Origin: RGIG8244 sp045639325
GTDB lineage: Bacteria; Verrucomicrobiota; Lentisphaeria; Victivallales; UBA1829
Direction of reading: 5' to 3'
Length of the DNA: 64,000 bases
Assembly: GCA_045639325.1 (NCBI GenBank)
Contig: JAZUCU010000040.1
Span: forward strand, 6,464-70,463
Part shown: in pieces, positions 8,101-16,395 of the stretch
Numbering within the stretch: the first letter of the stretch is position 1
Layout: each line of letters starts with the position of its first letter
Made by a program: the position numbers and the translations under genes
The notes under the pieces: model-generated
The model's database searches: none
The model's input: the letters and a program-made list of their open reading frames with translations, nothing else
What the model was told of the DNA's origin: nothing

Positions 8101-9756
8101 GGAGGAGATGATCAACTTGCCGTAATTGATAAGGGTTGTGCTGTTCGCTGTCCCCCCTGCGTAGATGCACATGCTGCCCCCGTCATTGACAATCGTGTTG
8201 TTCGCTGTCCCCCCTGCGTAGATGTACATGTTGCCATAGGAATTGACGGTCGTGTTGTTCGCTACGGTATTCGAGTGAACCGTCATTGCACTGCATAGTG
8301 TAAAATCATTGATCGTATTGGAAACAAAGGTTACATTAGCCCCATCTGCAATGTCAATAAATCCTCCATTTTCTTTGATAGACAATGCCGTTCCACCATA
8401 TTCGATGCACATGCTGCCCCCGTCATTGACGGTCGTGCTGTTCGCTGTCCCCCCTGCGTAGATGCACATGCTCCCCCTGGAATTGACGACCGTGTTGTTC
8501 GCCGTCCCATCGGAAGAGATGCGCACGTAGCCCCATTTATTGACGGTCGTGTTATTCGCCGTTGCGCCGGAGTTGATGTCCATGCTGCCGTCATTGATAG
8601 TCGTGTTATTCGCCGTTGCGCCGGAGGAGATGTACATGTAGCCGGAATTGATGGTTGTGCTGTTCGCTGTTGCGCCGGAGGATATGACCAACCAGCCCTC
8701 GTAATTGATGGTGTATCCTTCAATGAAGCCATCTTTCATTTCGAACGCAGAACCGTTTGATGTGCCCTGGACGTATGTGTCAGGTGCTATCATTATCTCC
8801 AGTGTTCCGCCGGACATTACTTCAAGGTTTGTTGCCGTTGCGCCGGAGGAGATGACCATGCGGCCACCGTCATTGATGGTCGTGTTGTTCGCCGTTGCGC
8901 CATAGTCGATGCTCATGCTCCCACTGGAATTGACGACCGTGTTGCTCGCCGTCCCACCGGAGATGATGCGAATTTCGCCGGAATTGACTATTGTGTTGTT
9001 CGCCGTTGCGCCGGAGAAAATGGTTATGTCGCCGCCGGAATTGAGCGTTGTACTGTTCGCCGTCCCATCGGGGGAGATCCATATGTCGCCGGCATTGACG
9101 GTCGTGTTGTTAGCCGTCCCGCCGGAGGAGATGACCATGCTGCCCCAAAGATTAATGACCGTATTGTTCGCTGTCCCATTGGAATGGATGTACATGTAGC
9201 CGTCGGAATTAACAGTCGTACTGTTAGCTGTCCCGCCGGAGGAGATGACCATGTATCCGCTGGTGACGGTTGTATTGTTTGCGGTTCCACCGGAGGAGAT
9301 GAATATGTAGCCGTGGTTGCTGATGGCTGTGTTGTTTGCGGTTCCACCGGAGAAAATGGTTATGTAACCGGAATCGGCGGTTGTATTGTTTGCCGTTCCA
9401 CCGGATGAGATGACCATGTATCCGCTGGTGACGGTTGTATTGTTTGCGGTTCCACCGGAGGAGATGAATATGTCGCCGTCATTGACGGTCGTGCTGTTCG
9501 CCGTCCCACCGGGGGAGATGAACATGAGGCTGTAATTGATCGTGTCGTTTGCTGTGCCGCCGGAGAAAATGGTTATGTAACCGCCGTAATTATTGGTAGT
9601 ATTGTTAGCCGTTCCACCGGAGGAGATGTACAGGAAGCCTTCTTGATTGACGGTAGTGCTGTTAGCGGTTCCACCGGAGGAGATGAACATGGAGTCTCCA
9701 TAGCCGAGATTTATTCCGGTGCTGACTATTCCATTAGAAACATGATACGAACTCAT
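5182..9756 (-). CDS. Giant AIDA-repeat protein with C-terminal FG-GAP/VCBS-like repeats
   Basis: 1524 residues. After about 25 residues there are roughly 42 copies of a 17-19 residue repeat of the form SSGGTANNTTVNSGGYMYI, the AIDA-type passenger repeat that folds as a right-handed beta-helix. They form a block of about 29 and a second block of about 13. Each block carries the same inserts: a DTYVQG...FEMKD segment, and a module GKHC...IDFTVADR...DDYLINNL ending in an SICTQDTCFGSL segment. From about residue 1195 five FG-GAP-like units follow with Ca-binding loops such as DYNGDGVDD and DFNGDGIDD, ending GWMISNGAISHAVTLA. There is no Sec signal peptide and no autotransporter beta-barrel, so the export route is unclear; a C-terminal signal for type I secretion is possible. 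Likely a cell-surface or extracellular adhesin. SD AGAGGAAC precedes the ATG. Confidence 0.85.
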   Translation of the reverse strand: MSSYHVSNGIVSTGINLGYGDSMFISSGGTANSTTVNQEGFLYISSGGTANNTTNNYGGYITIFSGGTANDTINYSLMFISPGGTANSTTVNDGDIFISSGGTANNTTVTSGYMVISSGGTANNTTADSGYITIFSGGTANNTAISNHGYIFISSGGTANNTTVTSGYMVISSGGTANSTTVNSDGYMYIHSNGTANNTVINLWGSMVISSGGTANNTTVNAGDIWISPDGTANSTTLNSGGDITIFSGATANNTIVNSGEIRIISGGTASNTVVNSSGSMSIDYGATANNTTINDGGRMVISSGATATNLEVMSGGTLEIMIAPDTYVQGTSNGSAFEMKDGFIEGYTINYEGWLVISSGATANSTTINSGYMYISSGATANNTTINDGSMDINSGATANNTTVNKWGYVRISSDGTANNTVVNSRGSMCIYAGGTANSTTVNDGGSMCIEYGGTALSIKENGGFIDIADGANVTFVSNTINDFTLCSAMTVHSNTVANNTTVNSYGNMYIYAGGTANNTIVNDGGSMCIYAGGTANSTTLINYGKLIISSGGTANDTIVKSRSHLFISSGATANNTIINSSGYVWIDSGGTANSTTVNYGGWMDISSGATANDTTVNSNGSMYIRSDGKHCGTLQIESGAYVDADSGAIIDFTVADRTKTDDYLINNLALIKGAPTYTITVSADQEAGTYKLAQGASTFTDSISICTQDTCFGSLTVNGAALTYESKTYSLVQSSGNLQLVISDGSSAGGSQVKIYSSGSLVKQGTDFTGETIVSGGNDSMFVSSGGTANSTTVNYFGAMYISGGTANSTIINARGSINICSDGTANSTTINSGGSADVSSDGTANSTTLNAGGYFTIWKGGTASDTVINNNGYMSIEGGIADNTIIKSMGILAVKSGGTANHTTLHSAWVHIGSGGTANNTTIDSMGYVYVSSGGTANSTTINSAGSMRIFSGGTATNITTMSGGTLLFVVASDTYVQGISNGSTFEMKDAFISGYTITRGCMGVSSGGTANNTVVNSLGYIDVYSGGTVNSTTLNTNGIMNIWNSGTADNTIINSRGYMAINSGGKHCSSLQLGAGAYVHVYDGGMIDFTVADRTSADDYLINNLSLIYGAPTYTITVSADQEAGTYKLAQGASTFTDSISICTQDTCFGSLTVNGKALTYNDVTYQLNKTDGALTLTVSNGSVVIENEPVFTFGKFNGVGGMFELTVDGIGYVHNVYMKVQLSGTLDPSKWELVGVADFNKSGTDGLLWQEKESGYVYMQNNLTSFDEVNNKQYCLGVVGEGYEILAVGDFTGTGIHGVLMQGPAFGDASVSLNYGLPIWGRETDGTTFNGWLGALVNTWQPGDALKGDTSDLADINAQNYMYEVVSVGDYNGDGVDDVMLQNIMPKTVDGVTITGSGDVFTFLTGDINAVKAGAAPTVAYAGCATDGWEVMGSGDFNGDGIDDVLLSDGTGVAGWQMANGQRAENFWFGNLGVNEEIAGIADLNNDGTDDIVVLNAATETYHGWMISNGAISHAVTLA
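6278..6417. repeat. Intragenic direct repeat, copy 1
   Basis: About 140 bp inside the AIDA-repeat gene that recurs at 7595-7734 with four differences. The run 6292-6387 is identical to 7609-7704 (96 bp). It encodes the SADQEAGTYKLAQG...TFTDSISIC part of the inter-block module. Identity at synonymous sites points to recent duplication or gene conversion. Confidence 0.9.
7595..7734. repeat. Intragenic direct repeat, copy 2
   Basis: Second copy of the segment at 6278-6417, offset by 1317 bp in the same orientation. It marks the end of the first repeat block of the protein. Confidence 0.9.
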
Positions 9757-9802
9757 ATTGTTTGTTCCTCTTTTATGGATTATATTTATTTGTATTTTTC
9801 AT

Positions 9803-9831
9803 AATGTATCACGGAATGATAAATATTTCAA
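9803..9831 (-). promoter_or_regulatory. Promoter of the AIDA-repeat gene
   Basis: On the minus strand TTGAAA (9831-9826), a 17-bp spacer, then TACATT (9808-9803) preceded by TG (extended -10, TGATACATTA). It lies about 45 bp upstream of the start codon. A TATAAT nearer the gene is an alternative -10 without a good -35. Confidence 0.5.
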
Positions 9832-9867
9832 ATGGAAACTGGCTTTTTATACATTATTTTGGCAAAC

Positions 9868-9901
9868 AAAAAAAGGCTGCCCGAAAACTCCGGGCAGCCT
9901 T
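9868..9901 (-). terminator. Rho-independent terminator of the SGNH operon
   Basis: Stem AAGGCTGCCCG (9873-9883) with CGGGCAGCCTT (9891-9901). On the minus strand it is followed by a T run (A run at 9868-9874 on plus). It is 25 bp after the SGNH hydrolase stop. Confidence 0.9.
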
Positions 9902-9925
9902 GGGATTCCGTTGGCAGAAATCAGA

Positions 9926-11419
9926 TTATTTTGCCAGATGCTTGAGAATGGTTTCTGCAATCAGACGATTGCCGATGGGACTCAGGTGAACACCATCGGA
10001 AACATAAAGATCTTTCAAGACCGGTGCATTACGCATAGCGGTCAGGACGTCGATATATTCCAAACCGTTTTCTTTGCAGAACTTTTTGTTTTCGGTATCA
10101 TAAAGTTCCACAAATTCCTTTTTGCCGTACATGGGCATGTTTGCACCTTTTGCCATTTTTTTATCCCGCGCAAGGAACAAGGCTTCATCGGAGGGGGAGG
10201 GGGCAATCAGAATCAGTTTCGCACCCGGGCAATTCTTTTGGAGGATCGTCAGGATGGATTTGAGATATTTCTGCTGGAGGGCCGGAGGTGTCTGCTGGGT
10301 GGAATAATTATCTTTGCGCCAGCAACGGGTATCGTTATGGCCCAGGAAGAGGAAGATCAGATCGTATTTTTCTTTGAAGAGACCTTTATAATCTTTCTGA
10401 CGCCATGCCCAGGCTTTGTTGCGCAATTCGCCCTGCATACGGGTGTCCATGCGTTCCAGGAAATCGCCGCCGATACCGGCATTACGGAATGTGAATTTGC
10501 CGGGATTGTATTTATTCATCCAGAAACTGAGACGGTCAACATAGTTTTCGCCGCGATAGAAATCGGTCAGGGAGTCGCCGAGGAAAAGCACGTGTGTTTT
10601 CTTGGTGAGTTTTATCTTTTTCGCCAGATCGTCAGCAGTTGCCATGGCTTCTTTTTTCTGGACATCGACGAATGTTTTTGCCGCTGCGCAATCGGCGGAA
10701 GCGGCGATCTGCCACAAGCCTTCGGGAAGCACGCCGGGATCGAAAGTAATTTTGCCGTTTTTATCGCTCTTGACTTTCTGCAGTTCGACTTTGTTGCCGC
10801 ACTGTTTTGTGATAAAGATTTCTTTATCTTTCAGATTGCTTGTGAAGGTAACCGGTGCTGCTTTCTTGCCGGATTCGATGACCTGAATCGGTGTGACTGC
10901 GGTGATCTTATTGGCATTTTCGATGTTGTCCATGTAGAAAGACTGGACGATCACTTTGGAATCTTTCGGTGTGATTTCAAAGTAAGGCAGAACCATGCGA
11001 TGGCGGTTCGTGAGCGTGGAGACAAATTCATAATCCTTAAAGTCATCTGTCAACTGGAAACTGCCGCCGGTGTTATATGCCGGTGCGCCGCTGCCGAACT
11101 GATAGACCAGAACACCGCTGGTCAGTTTGCCGGTACCTTTGGCTTTGATTTTGATGCGGATTTTGAGTCCGGGATAATATTCAATGCCCCGGACGTTGGT
11201 TGCCAATGCTCTGCCGAAAAATTCTGTTTTAGCGCGGACGCCGGAGTCCAGCTGAAGACATTTTTTACCGTTGTCGTCTACAATGGAAAGTTTACCTGCC
11301 CAGTAGGAGGGAGCCTGCCATCCGCAGAATTTTCTCTTTGCGTAATCGTCTTTTTTCATTTCCCGGGCAGAGAGGAGAGCCACTGCCGCGAGAAGCAGAA
11401 ATGTGAGAGTTTTTTTCAT
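9926..11419 (-). CDS. Secreted SGNH/GDSL-type hydrolase with N-terminal beta-sandwich module
   Basis: 497 residues with a clear signal peptide (MKKTLTFLLLAAVALLSA). Residues about 82-165 form a beta-sandwich-like module (IKIKAKGTGKLTSGVLVY) that resembles modules elsewhere in this window. The SGNH domain starts near 275. Block I GDSLTD carries nucleophile Ser283, a Gly in the GIGGDF segment and Asn in GHND supply the oxyanion hole, and DGVHLS carries Asp475 and His478. Enzymes of this kind de-esterify decorated polysaccharides (acetyl-xylan, pectin), so an accessory carbohydrate esterase is likely, but the substrate is inferred. It starts 21 bp after the TIM-barrel gene in the GntR operon. 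Confidence 0.9.
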   Translation of the reverse strand: MKKTLTFLLLAAVALLSAREMKKDDYAKRKFCGWQAPSYWAGKLSIVDDNGKKCLQLDSGVRAKTEFFGRALATNVRGIEYYPGLKIRIKIKAKGTGKLTSGVLVYQFGSGAPAYNTGGSFQLTDDFKDYEFVSTLTNRHRMVLPYFEITPKDSKVIVQSFYMDNIENANKITAVTPIQVIESGKKAAPVTFTSNLKDKEIFITKQCGNKVELQKVKSDKNGKITFDPGVLPEGLWQIAASADCAAAKTFVDVQKKEAMATADDLAKKIKLTKKTHVLFLGDSLTDFYRGENYVDRLSFWMNKYNPGKFTFRNAGIGGDFLERMDTRMQGELRNKAWAWRQKDYKGLFKEKYDLIFLFLGHNDTRCWRKDNYSTQQTPPALQQKYLKSILTILQKNCPGAKLILIAPSPSDEALFLARDKKMAKGANMPMYGKKEFVELYDTENKKFCKENGLEYIDVLTAMRNAPVLKDLYVSDGVHLSPIGNRLIAETILKHLAK

Positions 11420-11440
11420 AGTTGAACCTTTCTATTCAAT

Positions 11441-13471
11441 TTACTTTTTGTTGATTTGCATTGCGAAGTAATGGAAGACGCTCAAATTGATCCGGAGTTT
11501 CCACTGATTGGTTTCCGGCAGGAAGTCCCCGATTGCGGAAAGGGGCTGCAGGGTTCCGTCTTTATCCAGATAATTGGCATTTGCCAGATCCAGGTCTTTA
11601 TCCTGGAATGTGATGAGCAATTCTTCGGAAATATCGTAAGACGTATTGATCAGACTGCAGAAGACTTTCTTGCCGTCATCGTTATACTGCACTGCAAAGC
11701 CGGAGGGATCTTCCACGAATACGGGCACGACTGCAGGATCCATCCAGTTCAGAATCTGACGCATGGTGTACTGTTTCTGATAGCTGATGAAATGACGCAG
11801 GTCGACAAGAGCCGAACCGACTTTGAGTGTCATGACAGCCACTTTACCGCCCAGCTCGTTTTCAAAGAGGGTGATCGCGGGGCAGACTTCCTTGAGGTCA
11901 TGGTCGGTGATGGTGGTGAGGACTTTCGCCTTGGGATCGGCATCGACGATTTTCCAGACATCGGAGATGGGGGTATCCTTGAGGGAGGCGTAAGTGCCTG
12001 CATATTTTCCGCAGAACGTTTCATCTTTGAAATATTCCGCACCGAAGGGAGCATCCATTTTTGTTGTACGGCATCCGATCATGTTCTGATATCCGCGATC
12101 GACGAATGCGGCAGCGGCGGAAGCGTCGAGGATCAGATTCTTTTTCAGATAGCCTTTCAGTTCTTCATCGGTCAGAGAGTATACGGTATCACCGGCGAGG
12201 AATGTGACGGGTGATTCATCGTAGGTGGCTGCGAATCCACTGTTTCCGAGGAAGTCATGGAGCACGAATGCAGGCCAGTAATAATCGCTGAGATCGGATT
12301 TATTGAGGGGGGTATCCATCACGGAACGGTGATCGAAACGCAATCCGATCCCTTTCTGTGTGTTGCGCGCCGGAGCGATTTTCATCAAGCCTTCAAAGAA
12401 GGGACGCTGTTTCTTGAGCATTTTTGCGAATGCCGGTTCAAAGTAGGGGGAGTTGCCCACGTATCCGCAAACCGAAAGCAGCGGGTTGGGCATCCGGTTG
12501 GCAATGCCCTGACTGATGTGCATGCGGACGACTTCCATACTTTTTGAGAAGCGGGAGAAGGGAGTTGTTTCGATTTCCGGTGTATATTCTGCGGTGTCGC
12601 CCATGATATGGCCGGTATACTGCATGTAATACAGTCCGGGGATGATCTGCAAGCGGTCGCGGTCGCAATAGGGGCCGATGCAGGGGCGGAGCAATGCTTT
12701 GCCGTCGGGCTGGAACAGTTTCGCCATTTTCTTGAGGTCGTACCCGTGAATGGCGGCGTTATGGAAACTGGTGACCATCATGCCGACTTTGACATCGGGA
12801 TTGGTGGAGCGGACGGCGTTGCTGATGACTTTTGCCAGTTCTTCCAGAGATTCGTTGAGGAAGTTGATCCACTGTCTGCGGATGTCCTGATCATTGAACA
12901 AGGCCTTCTGCAAAGACTCACGGTCCCAGGTCTTGCCGGTGACTTTGGAGAATTCGGAAAGGTGCAGATCGCACATACATCCCCAGGTGTTTTTGCGGCC
13001 GGACATGATGTAACGGTGATCGTCATCCACGTAAATGTATGCGGCTCCTGTCGTTGCGAGGAGACTGTAGAAGTCGTGGAGATATTCTTTCAGTGCCGGA
13101 TCGAGGAGACATGGGACACGTTTTTCGCAGGTTCCGTCAGCCAGGACGACCCAGTTTTTGTATTGGGGGTTATGCTTCGTGTGGTCGAAACGGGACATCA
13201 GCATGTTATAGGATGAGTTGATACCGACACGGATACCATACGGAGCCAGATCTTTGACGGCGCGGGCGATGGTTGCGGCTTCGTGTTCCGCTTCTTCGCG
13301 GGTCAACTGGTTCCATACCATGTGCTGTGCGTCGGTGAACAGTAGAACATCCTTTGTTCCGGTTTCCTGACAGAAGGAAATAATATCCTTCATGATATTG
13401 TCATAATTCCAGTAAGGCAGATACAAACGCAAGACGTAATTGACATGATCCTGCTGAAAAATATCTTTCAT
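11441..13471 (-). CDS. Cytoplasmic TIM-barrel glycosidase-like protein, family not assigned
   Basis: 676 residues, no signal peptide. The N-terminal 400 residues look like a TIM barrel of the GH42/GH-A type: LRLYLPYWNYDN, then a strand-ending YVDDDHRYI (residues about 140-148) and alternating hydrophobic strands. The C-terminal part contains a Rossmann-like GATase/trimerisation-type region and an all-beta tail. I cannot place catalytic residues with confidence. It lies between its putative GntR regulator (29 bp gap) and the secreted SGNH hydrolase, so a role in breaking down imported oligosaccharides is inferred. It could also be a non-catalytic relative of beta-galactosidases. Confidence 0.65.
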   Translation of the reverse strand: MKDIFQQDHVNYVLRLYLPYWNYDNIMKDIISFCQETGTKDVLLFTDAQHMVWNQLTREEAEHEAATIARAVKDLAPYGIRVGINSSYNMLMSRFDHTKHNPQYKNWVVLADGTCEKRVPCLLDPALKEYLHDFYSLLATTGAAYIYVDDDHRYIMSGRKNTWGCMCDLHLSEFSKVTGKTWDRESLQKALFNDQDIRRQWINFLNESLEELAKVISNAVRSTNPDVKVGMMVTSFHNAAIHGYDLKKMAKLFQPDGKALLRPCIGPYCDRDRLQIIPGLYYMQYTGHIMGDTAEYTPEIETTPFSRFSKSMEVVRMHISQGIANRMPNPLLSVCGYVGNSPYFEPAFAKMLKKQRPFFEGLMKIAPARNTQKGIGLRFDHRSVMDTPLNKSDLSDYYWPAFVLHDFLGNSGFAATYDESPVTFLAGDTVYSLTDEELKGYLKKNLILDASAAAAFVDRGYQNMIGCRTTKMDAPFGAEYFKDETFCGKYAGTYASLKDTPISDVWKIVDADPKAKVLTTITDHDLKEVCPAITLFENELGGKVAVMTLKVGSALVDLRHFISYQKQYTMRQILNWMDPAVVPVFVEDPSGFAVQYNDDGKKVFCSLINTSYDISEELLITFQDKDLDLANANYLDKDGTLQPLSAIGDFLPETNQWKLRINLSVFHYFAMQINKK

Positions 13472-13500
13472 AATCTTTCTCTTTCTGTTAGTTATGTGAA

Positions 13501-14577
13501 TTAAATCGATTTTACCGTGTTTCGTTCGATCAGCTGCGGTTCGATGAAGATTTCATGGATGTTGTCATCTTCTTCGAACAACATTTCAGTTGCACAATAA
13601 GCAATTTTATGTTCCTGAATGTTCAGCGTAGTGATCTGTTCCTGCTGATAGCCCGTATCATAAAAGCCGATGATGGAAAGATCATCCGGAATCCGGATCC
13701 GTGCTGTGCGGAAAGCTGGCTGATACCGTGCAATAAGGGAGTCGAACGGGAGCATGGCGGCAGTGATTTTCCGCTGCTTCAATGTGCGGAAAACGGATAC
13801 GGAATCGTTGCCCTGCCAGAGAAGTTGGGGGATCTCTGCATCATATTCTATTCCATATTCGCGAGAGGCTTCCATCAGGGCTGTGTGATATATGAATTGC
13901 GGTGTGATGCCGGGCAGTTTCTGCTGCGGTGTGATGAATGTTACTTTTTTATGTCCATTGCGCACCAGATGGCGGATGGCTTTTTTTGCCGCTGCTTTGT
14001 AGTCGATCAAAACATATTTTGCCTTGAGCTGCTTGGAGTGGATATAATCGCAAATGAAAACAAGCCGTTCGATTTTTGACCGGTTGCGTTCAATCAGATC
14101 ATAAGGCATAAAGCGTTCACCGTGAATGATAAGCCCGTAAGGCATATCATTAATGAAACGTTCGGTGAACTGGAAAAAGTTTGGATGGTTCGGCGTGCTT
14201 ACGGCACTGTGATAGAGGCTTTCCGGAGCCCACATGGGGTAGAAGCCTTTGCGCAGGATCTGATCTGTGATTTTTGCTTCCATGGTGGAAAATACATCGC
14301 CGGAACAGGATGCAATACAGCCTACTACATCGTTTTTACGCTTGATGATGTTCTGACGGATCACGATGGTGCCGCGCCCGGGAGCTCTGGAAATCAATCC
14401 TTCTGCCACCAATTTGGATAATCCGGTGGCGACAGTACGCTTATTGACGTTGTATTCTTTCGCCAGCATTTCATCGGCAGGGAGTCGTTCGCCGGGCATG
14501 ATTTTGCCGGAGAGAATGGCTTGCCGGTAATGTTCCGTCAATGCATGATGTTTCGGTTCGCACACATTTTTTTTCAT
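13501..14577 (-). CDS. GntR-type regulator with sugar-sensor domain
   Basis: 358 residues. The N-terminal winged helix (about 15-80) shows the GntR pattern ILSGKIMPGERLPADEMLAKEYNVNKRTVATGLSKL..GLISRAPGRGT in two pieces. The rest is a LacI/periplasmic-binding-like sensor, with INPUT-type strands such as IGFYDTGY near the C-terminus (AraR-like layout). It is the first gene of a three-gene minus operon with the TIM-barrel protein and the SGNH hydrolase, so it probably controls itself and them in response to a sugar. Its promoter contains a direct repeat AGTTAGAGCAAGTTA, close to one at the other GntR operon (32213-32228). Confidence 0.9.
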   Translation of the reverse strand: MKKNVCEPKHHALTEHYRQAILSGKIMPGERLPADEMLAKEYNVNKRTVATGLSKLVAEGLISRAPGRGTIVIRQNIIKRKNDVVGCIASCSGDVFSTMEAKITDQILRKGFYPMWAPESLYHSAVSTPNHPNFFQFTERFINDMPYGLIIHGERFMPYDLIERNRSKIERLVFICDYIHSKQLKAKYVLIDYKAAAKKAIRHLVRNGHKKVTFITPQQKLPGITPQFIYHTALMEASREYGIEYDAEIPQLLWQGNDSVSVFRTLKQRKITAAMLPFDSLIARYQPAFRTARIRIPDDLSIIGFYDTGYQQEQITTLNIQEHKIAYCATEMLFEEDDNIHEIFIEPQLIERNTVKSI

Positions 14578-14610
14578 TTTGATTTATCCATTGCATTCAA
14601 ATTAGTGCAC

Positions 14611-14652
14611 AGTTAGAGCAAGTTAATATATACTGTAAAAGGGATTTGTCAA
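14611..14652 (-). promoter_or_regulatory. Promoter and putative operator of the GntR/SGNH operon
   Basis: Minus strand TTGACA (14652-14647), 16-bp spacer, TATATT (14630-14625). The direct repeat AGTTAGAGCAAGTTA (plus, 14611-14625) adjoins the -10 and covers the likely transcription start. This is a good place for autoregulation. Confidence 0.65.
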
Positions 14653-14734
14653 ATGCCGGGTGGTATTTTTTTTCTTCATTTGCCTGAAATCCGGTGTTTT
14701 GAGATATATTTTTTAAAAAAATATAATATTTTTC

Positions 14735-14763
14735 TTGACAATATGGACATTCGGGAGTATTTT
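14735..14763 (+). promoter_or_regulatory. glnA promoter
   Basis: Consensus -35 TTGACA (14735-14740), 17-bp spacer, -10 TATTTT (14758-14763), preceded by a very A/T-rich stretch (14705-14732) that could act as an UP element. The SD GAGG is at 14793-14796. Confidence 0.7.
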
Positions 14764-14805
14764 AATAGAATATAAGTTTTAACAACCAATTTGAGGTAAC
14801 AAACA

Positions 14806-16302
14806 ATGGACTTGAATTACAGCATCCGCAGTATTGCCGCTGAAATCGGCAAAAATCCCAAAGAATTCACAAAGCGTGACATCATCGACTACATCGTCAA
14901 GAACGAAATCCGTCACGTCAATTTCCAGTATCCGGCAGGTGATGGCAGACTGAAAACTTTGAATTTCGTCATCAATGATCAGGATTATCTGGAAGAAATC
15001 CTCTCCTGCGGCGAACGCGTGGACGGTTCCAGCCTCTTCAAATTCATCGAAGCAAACAACAGTGACCTTTATGTTGTGCCGAAATTCCGCACTGCATACA
15101 TGGATCCTTTCTGCGAATTGCCCACAATCAACTTCCTCTGCGCATTCTTCAACAAAGATGGCGAACCGTTGGCAAGCTCTCCGGAATACACATTGCACAA
15201 AGCATGCGAAGCATTCCGCAAATCCACCGGCAGAGACTTCCAGGCCATGGGCGAATTGGAATATTACGTGATCGCTCCTGATGAAGCTGTCTATCAGGCA
15301 GTTGACCAGAAAGGTTATCACGAATCCGCTCCCTACGCCAAGTTCGGCGAATTCCGTCAGCTCTGCATGAACTACATCGCAAGAGCAGGCGGCAACATCA
15401 AGTACGGTCACTCCGAAGTCGGTAACTTCACTCTCGACGGCAAGATTTACGAACAGAACGAAATCGAATTCCTCCCTGTTGATGCAGAAGAAGCTGCAGA
15501 ACAGCTCACAATTGCAAAATGGATCATCCGCAACCTGGCTTATCAGGCAAATCTGGATGTGACATTTGCTCCGAAAATCACAGTCGGTAAAGCCGGTTCC
15601 GGTCTCCATGTCCACTTCCGCGTCATGAAAGACGGTATGAACCAGATGCTCAAAGACGGCGCTCTCTCTGACGATGCAAAACGCGCTATCGCCGGTCTCA
15701 TGCAGCTTGCTCCCTCTCTGACCGCATTCGGCAACACCAACCCCACATCCTACTTCCGTCTGGTTCCCCATCAGGAAGCTCCCACAAACGTCTGCTGGGG
15801 CGACCGTAACCGTTCCGTTCTGGTCCGCGTTCCCCTGGGCTGGACAAGCAAGAAAGACCTCTGCAGCCAGGCAAACCCGGGCGAACCCTCTGCCCAGTAC
15901 GATACAACTCAGAAACAGACTGTTGAAATGCGTTCTCCGGACGGTTCCGCAAACGTGTACCTGCTCCTCGCCGGTATTGCCGTTGCCGCCCGTTACGGTT
16001 TCGAATGTGCAAACGCTCTGGAAGTTGCCGCCAAGACATACGTGAACGTCAACATTCATAAAGATGAAAACCGCAGCATTCTGGAAACTCTGAGCGTTCT
16101 TCCTGACAGCTGTGCAGCATCTGCAGACTGCCTTGCAGAACAGCGTGCCGTTTACGAAGCAGAAGGCGTCTTTGCTCCTGCTATGATCGATGGTCTGATT
16201 GCTGAACTCAAAGCATTTGATGACCGCACACTGCGTGCAGACATCAACAACGACCAGAAGAAGATTCTGGCATTGGTTGAAGAATACTTCCATTGCGGAT
16301 AA
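14806..16302 (+). CDS. glnA: Glutamine synthetase, type I
   Basis: 498 residues, near the usual length of GSI (about 470). It makes glutamine from glutamate, ammonia and ATP in the cytoplasm. The N-terminal beta-grasp (about 25-110) is followed by the catalytic domain. Visible motifs are the Glu-bearing GELEYYVI, the metal/glutamate segment VTFAPKITVGKAGSGLHVHFRV (in two halves), and NRS at 335-337. The C-terminal half VEMRSPDGSANVYL is also typical. The adenylylation Tyr motif of enterobacterial GSI is not evident. It is monocistronic, with its own promoter and a strong convergent terminator. Codon use looks more biased than the neighbours, as expected for a highly expressed gene. Confidence 0.95.
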   Translation: MDLNYSIRSIAAEIGKNPKEFTKRDIIDYIVKNEIRHVNFQYPAGDGRLKTLNFVINDQDYLEEILSCGERVDGSSLFKFIEANNSDLYVVPKFRTAYMDPFCELPTINFLCAFFNKDGEPLASSPEYTLHKACEAFRKSTGRDFQAMGELEYYVIAPDEAVYQAVDQKGYHESAPYAKFGEFRQLCMNYIARAGGNIKYGHSEVGNFTLDGKIYEQNEIEFLPVDAEEAAEQLTIAKWIIRNLAYQANLDVTFAPKITVGKAGSGLHVHFRVMKDGMNQMLKDGALSDDAKRAIAGLMQLAPSLTAFGNTNPTSYFRLVPHQEAPTNVCWGDRNRSVLVRVPLGWTSKKDLCSQANPGEPSAQYDTTQKQTVEMRSPDGSANVYLLLAGIAVAARYGFECANALEVAAKTYVNVNIHKDENRSILETLSVLPDSCAASADCLAEQRAVYEAEGVFAPAMIDGLIAELKAFDDRTLRADINNDQKKILALVEEYFHCG

Positions 16303-16324
16303 TCGGATCGTTCTGATCTGAGAC

Positions 16325-16375
16325 AAAAAAATTCCGGCAAGTCATGCGAATTCATGACCTGCCGGAATTTTTTTT
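16325..16375. terminator. Bidirectional terminator between glnA and phosphoesterase operon
   Basis: Long stem AAATTCCGGCA-GTCATG with CATGAC-TGCCGGAATTT (one bulge on each side) spanning about 16327-16374. A run precedes and T run follows, so it works for both convergent units. Confidence 0.9.
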
Positions 16376-16395
16376 ACTTGCTGATTGTGTTTTTA

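Noticed and set aside
5182..9756. AIDA gene as an autotransporter
   Set aside because: No signal peptide and no C-terminal beta-barrel; the end is FG-GAP-like repeats.
9758..11425. 555-residue plus-strand reading frame opposite the SGNH hydrolase
   Set aside because: Antisense shadow: composition is Phe/Cys/Gly-rich without domains, and the minus strand has all SGNH motifs.
14779..16326. 515-residue minus-strand frame opposite glnA
   Set aside because: Shadow caused by codon bias in a highly expressed gene; no domain and rich in Cys and Val.
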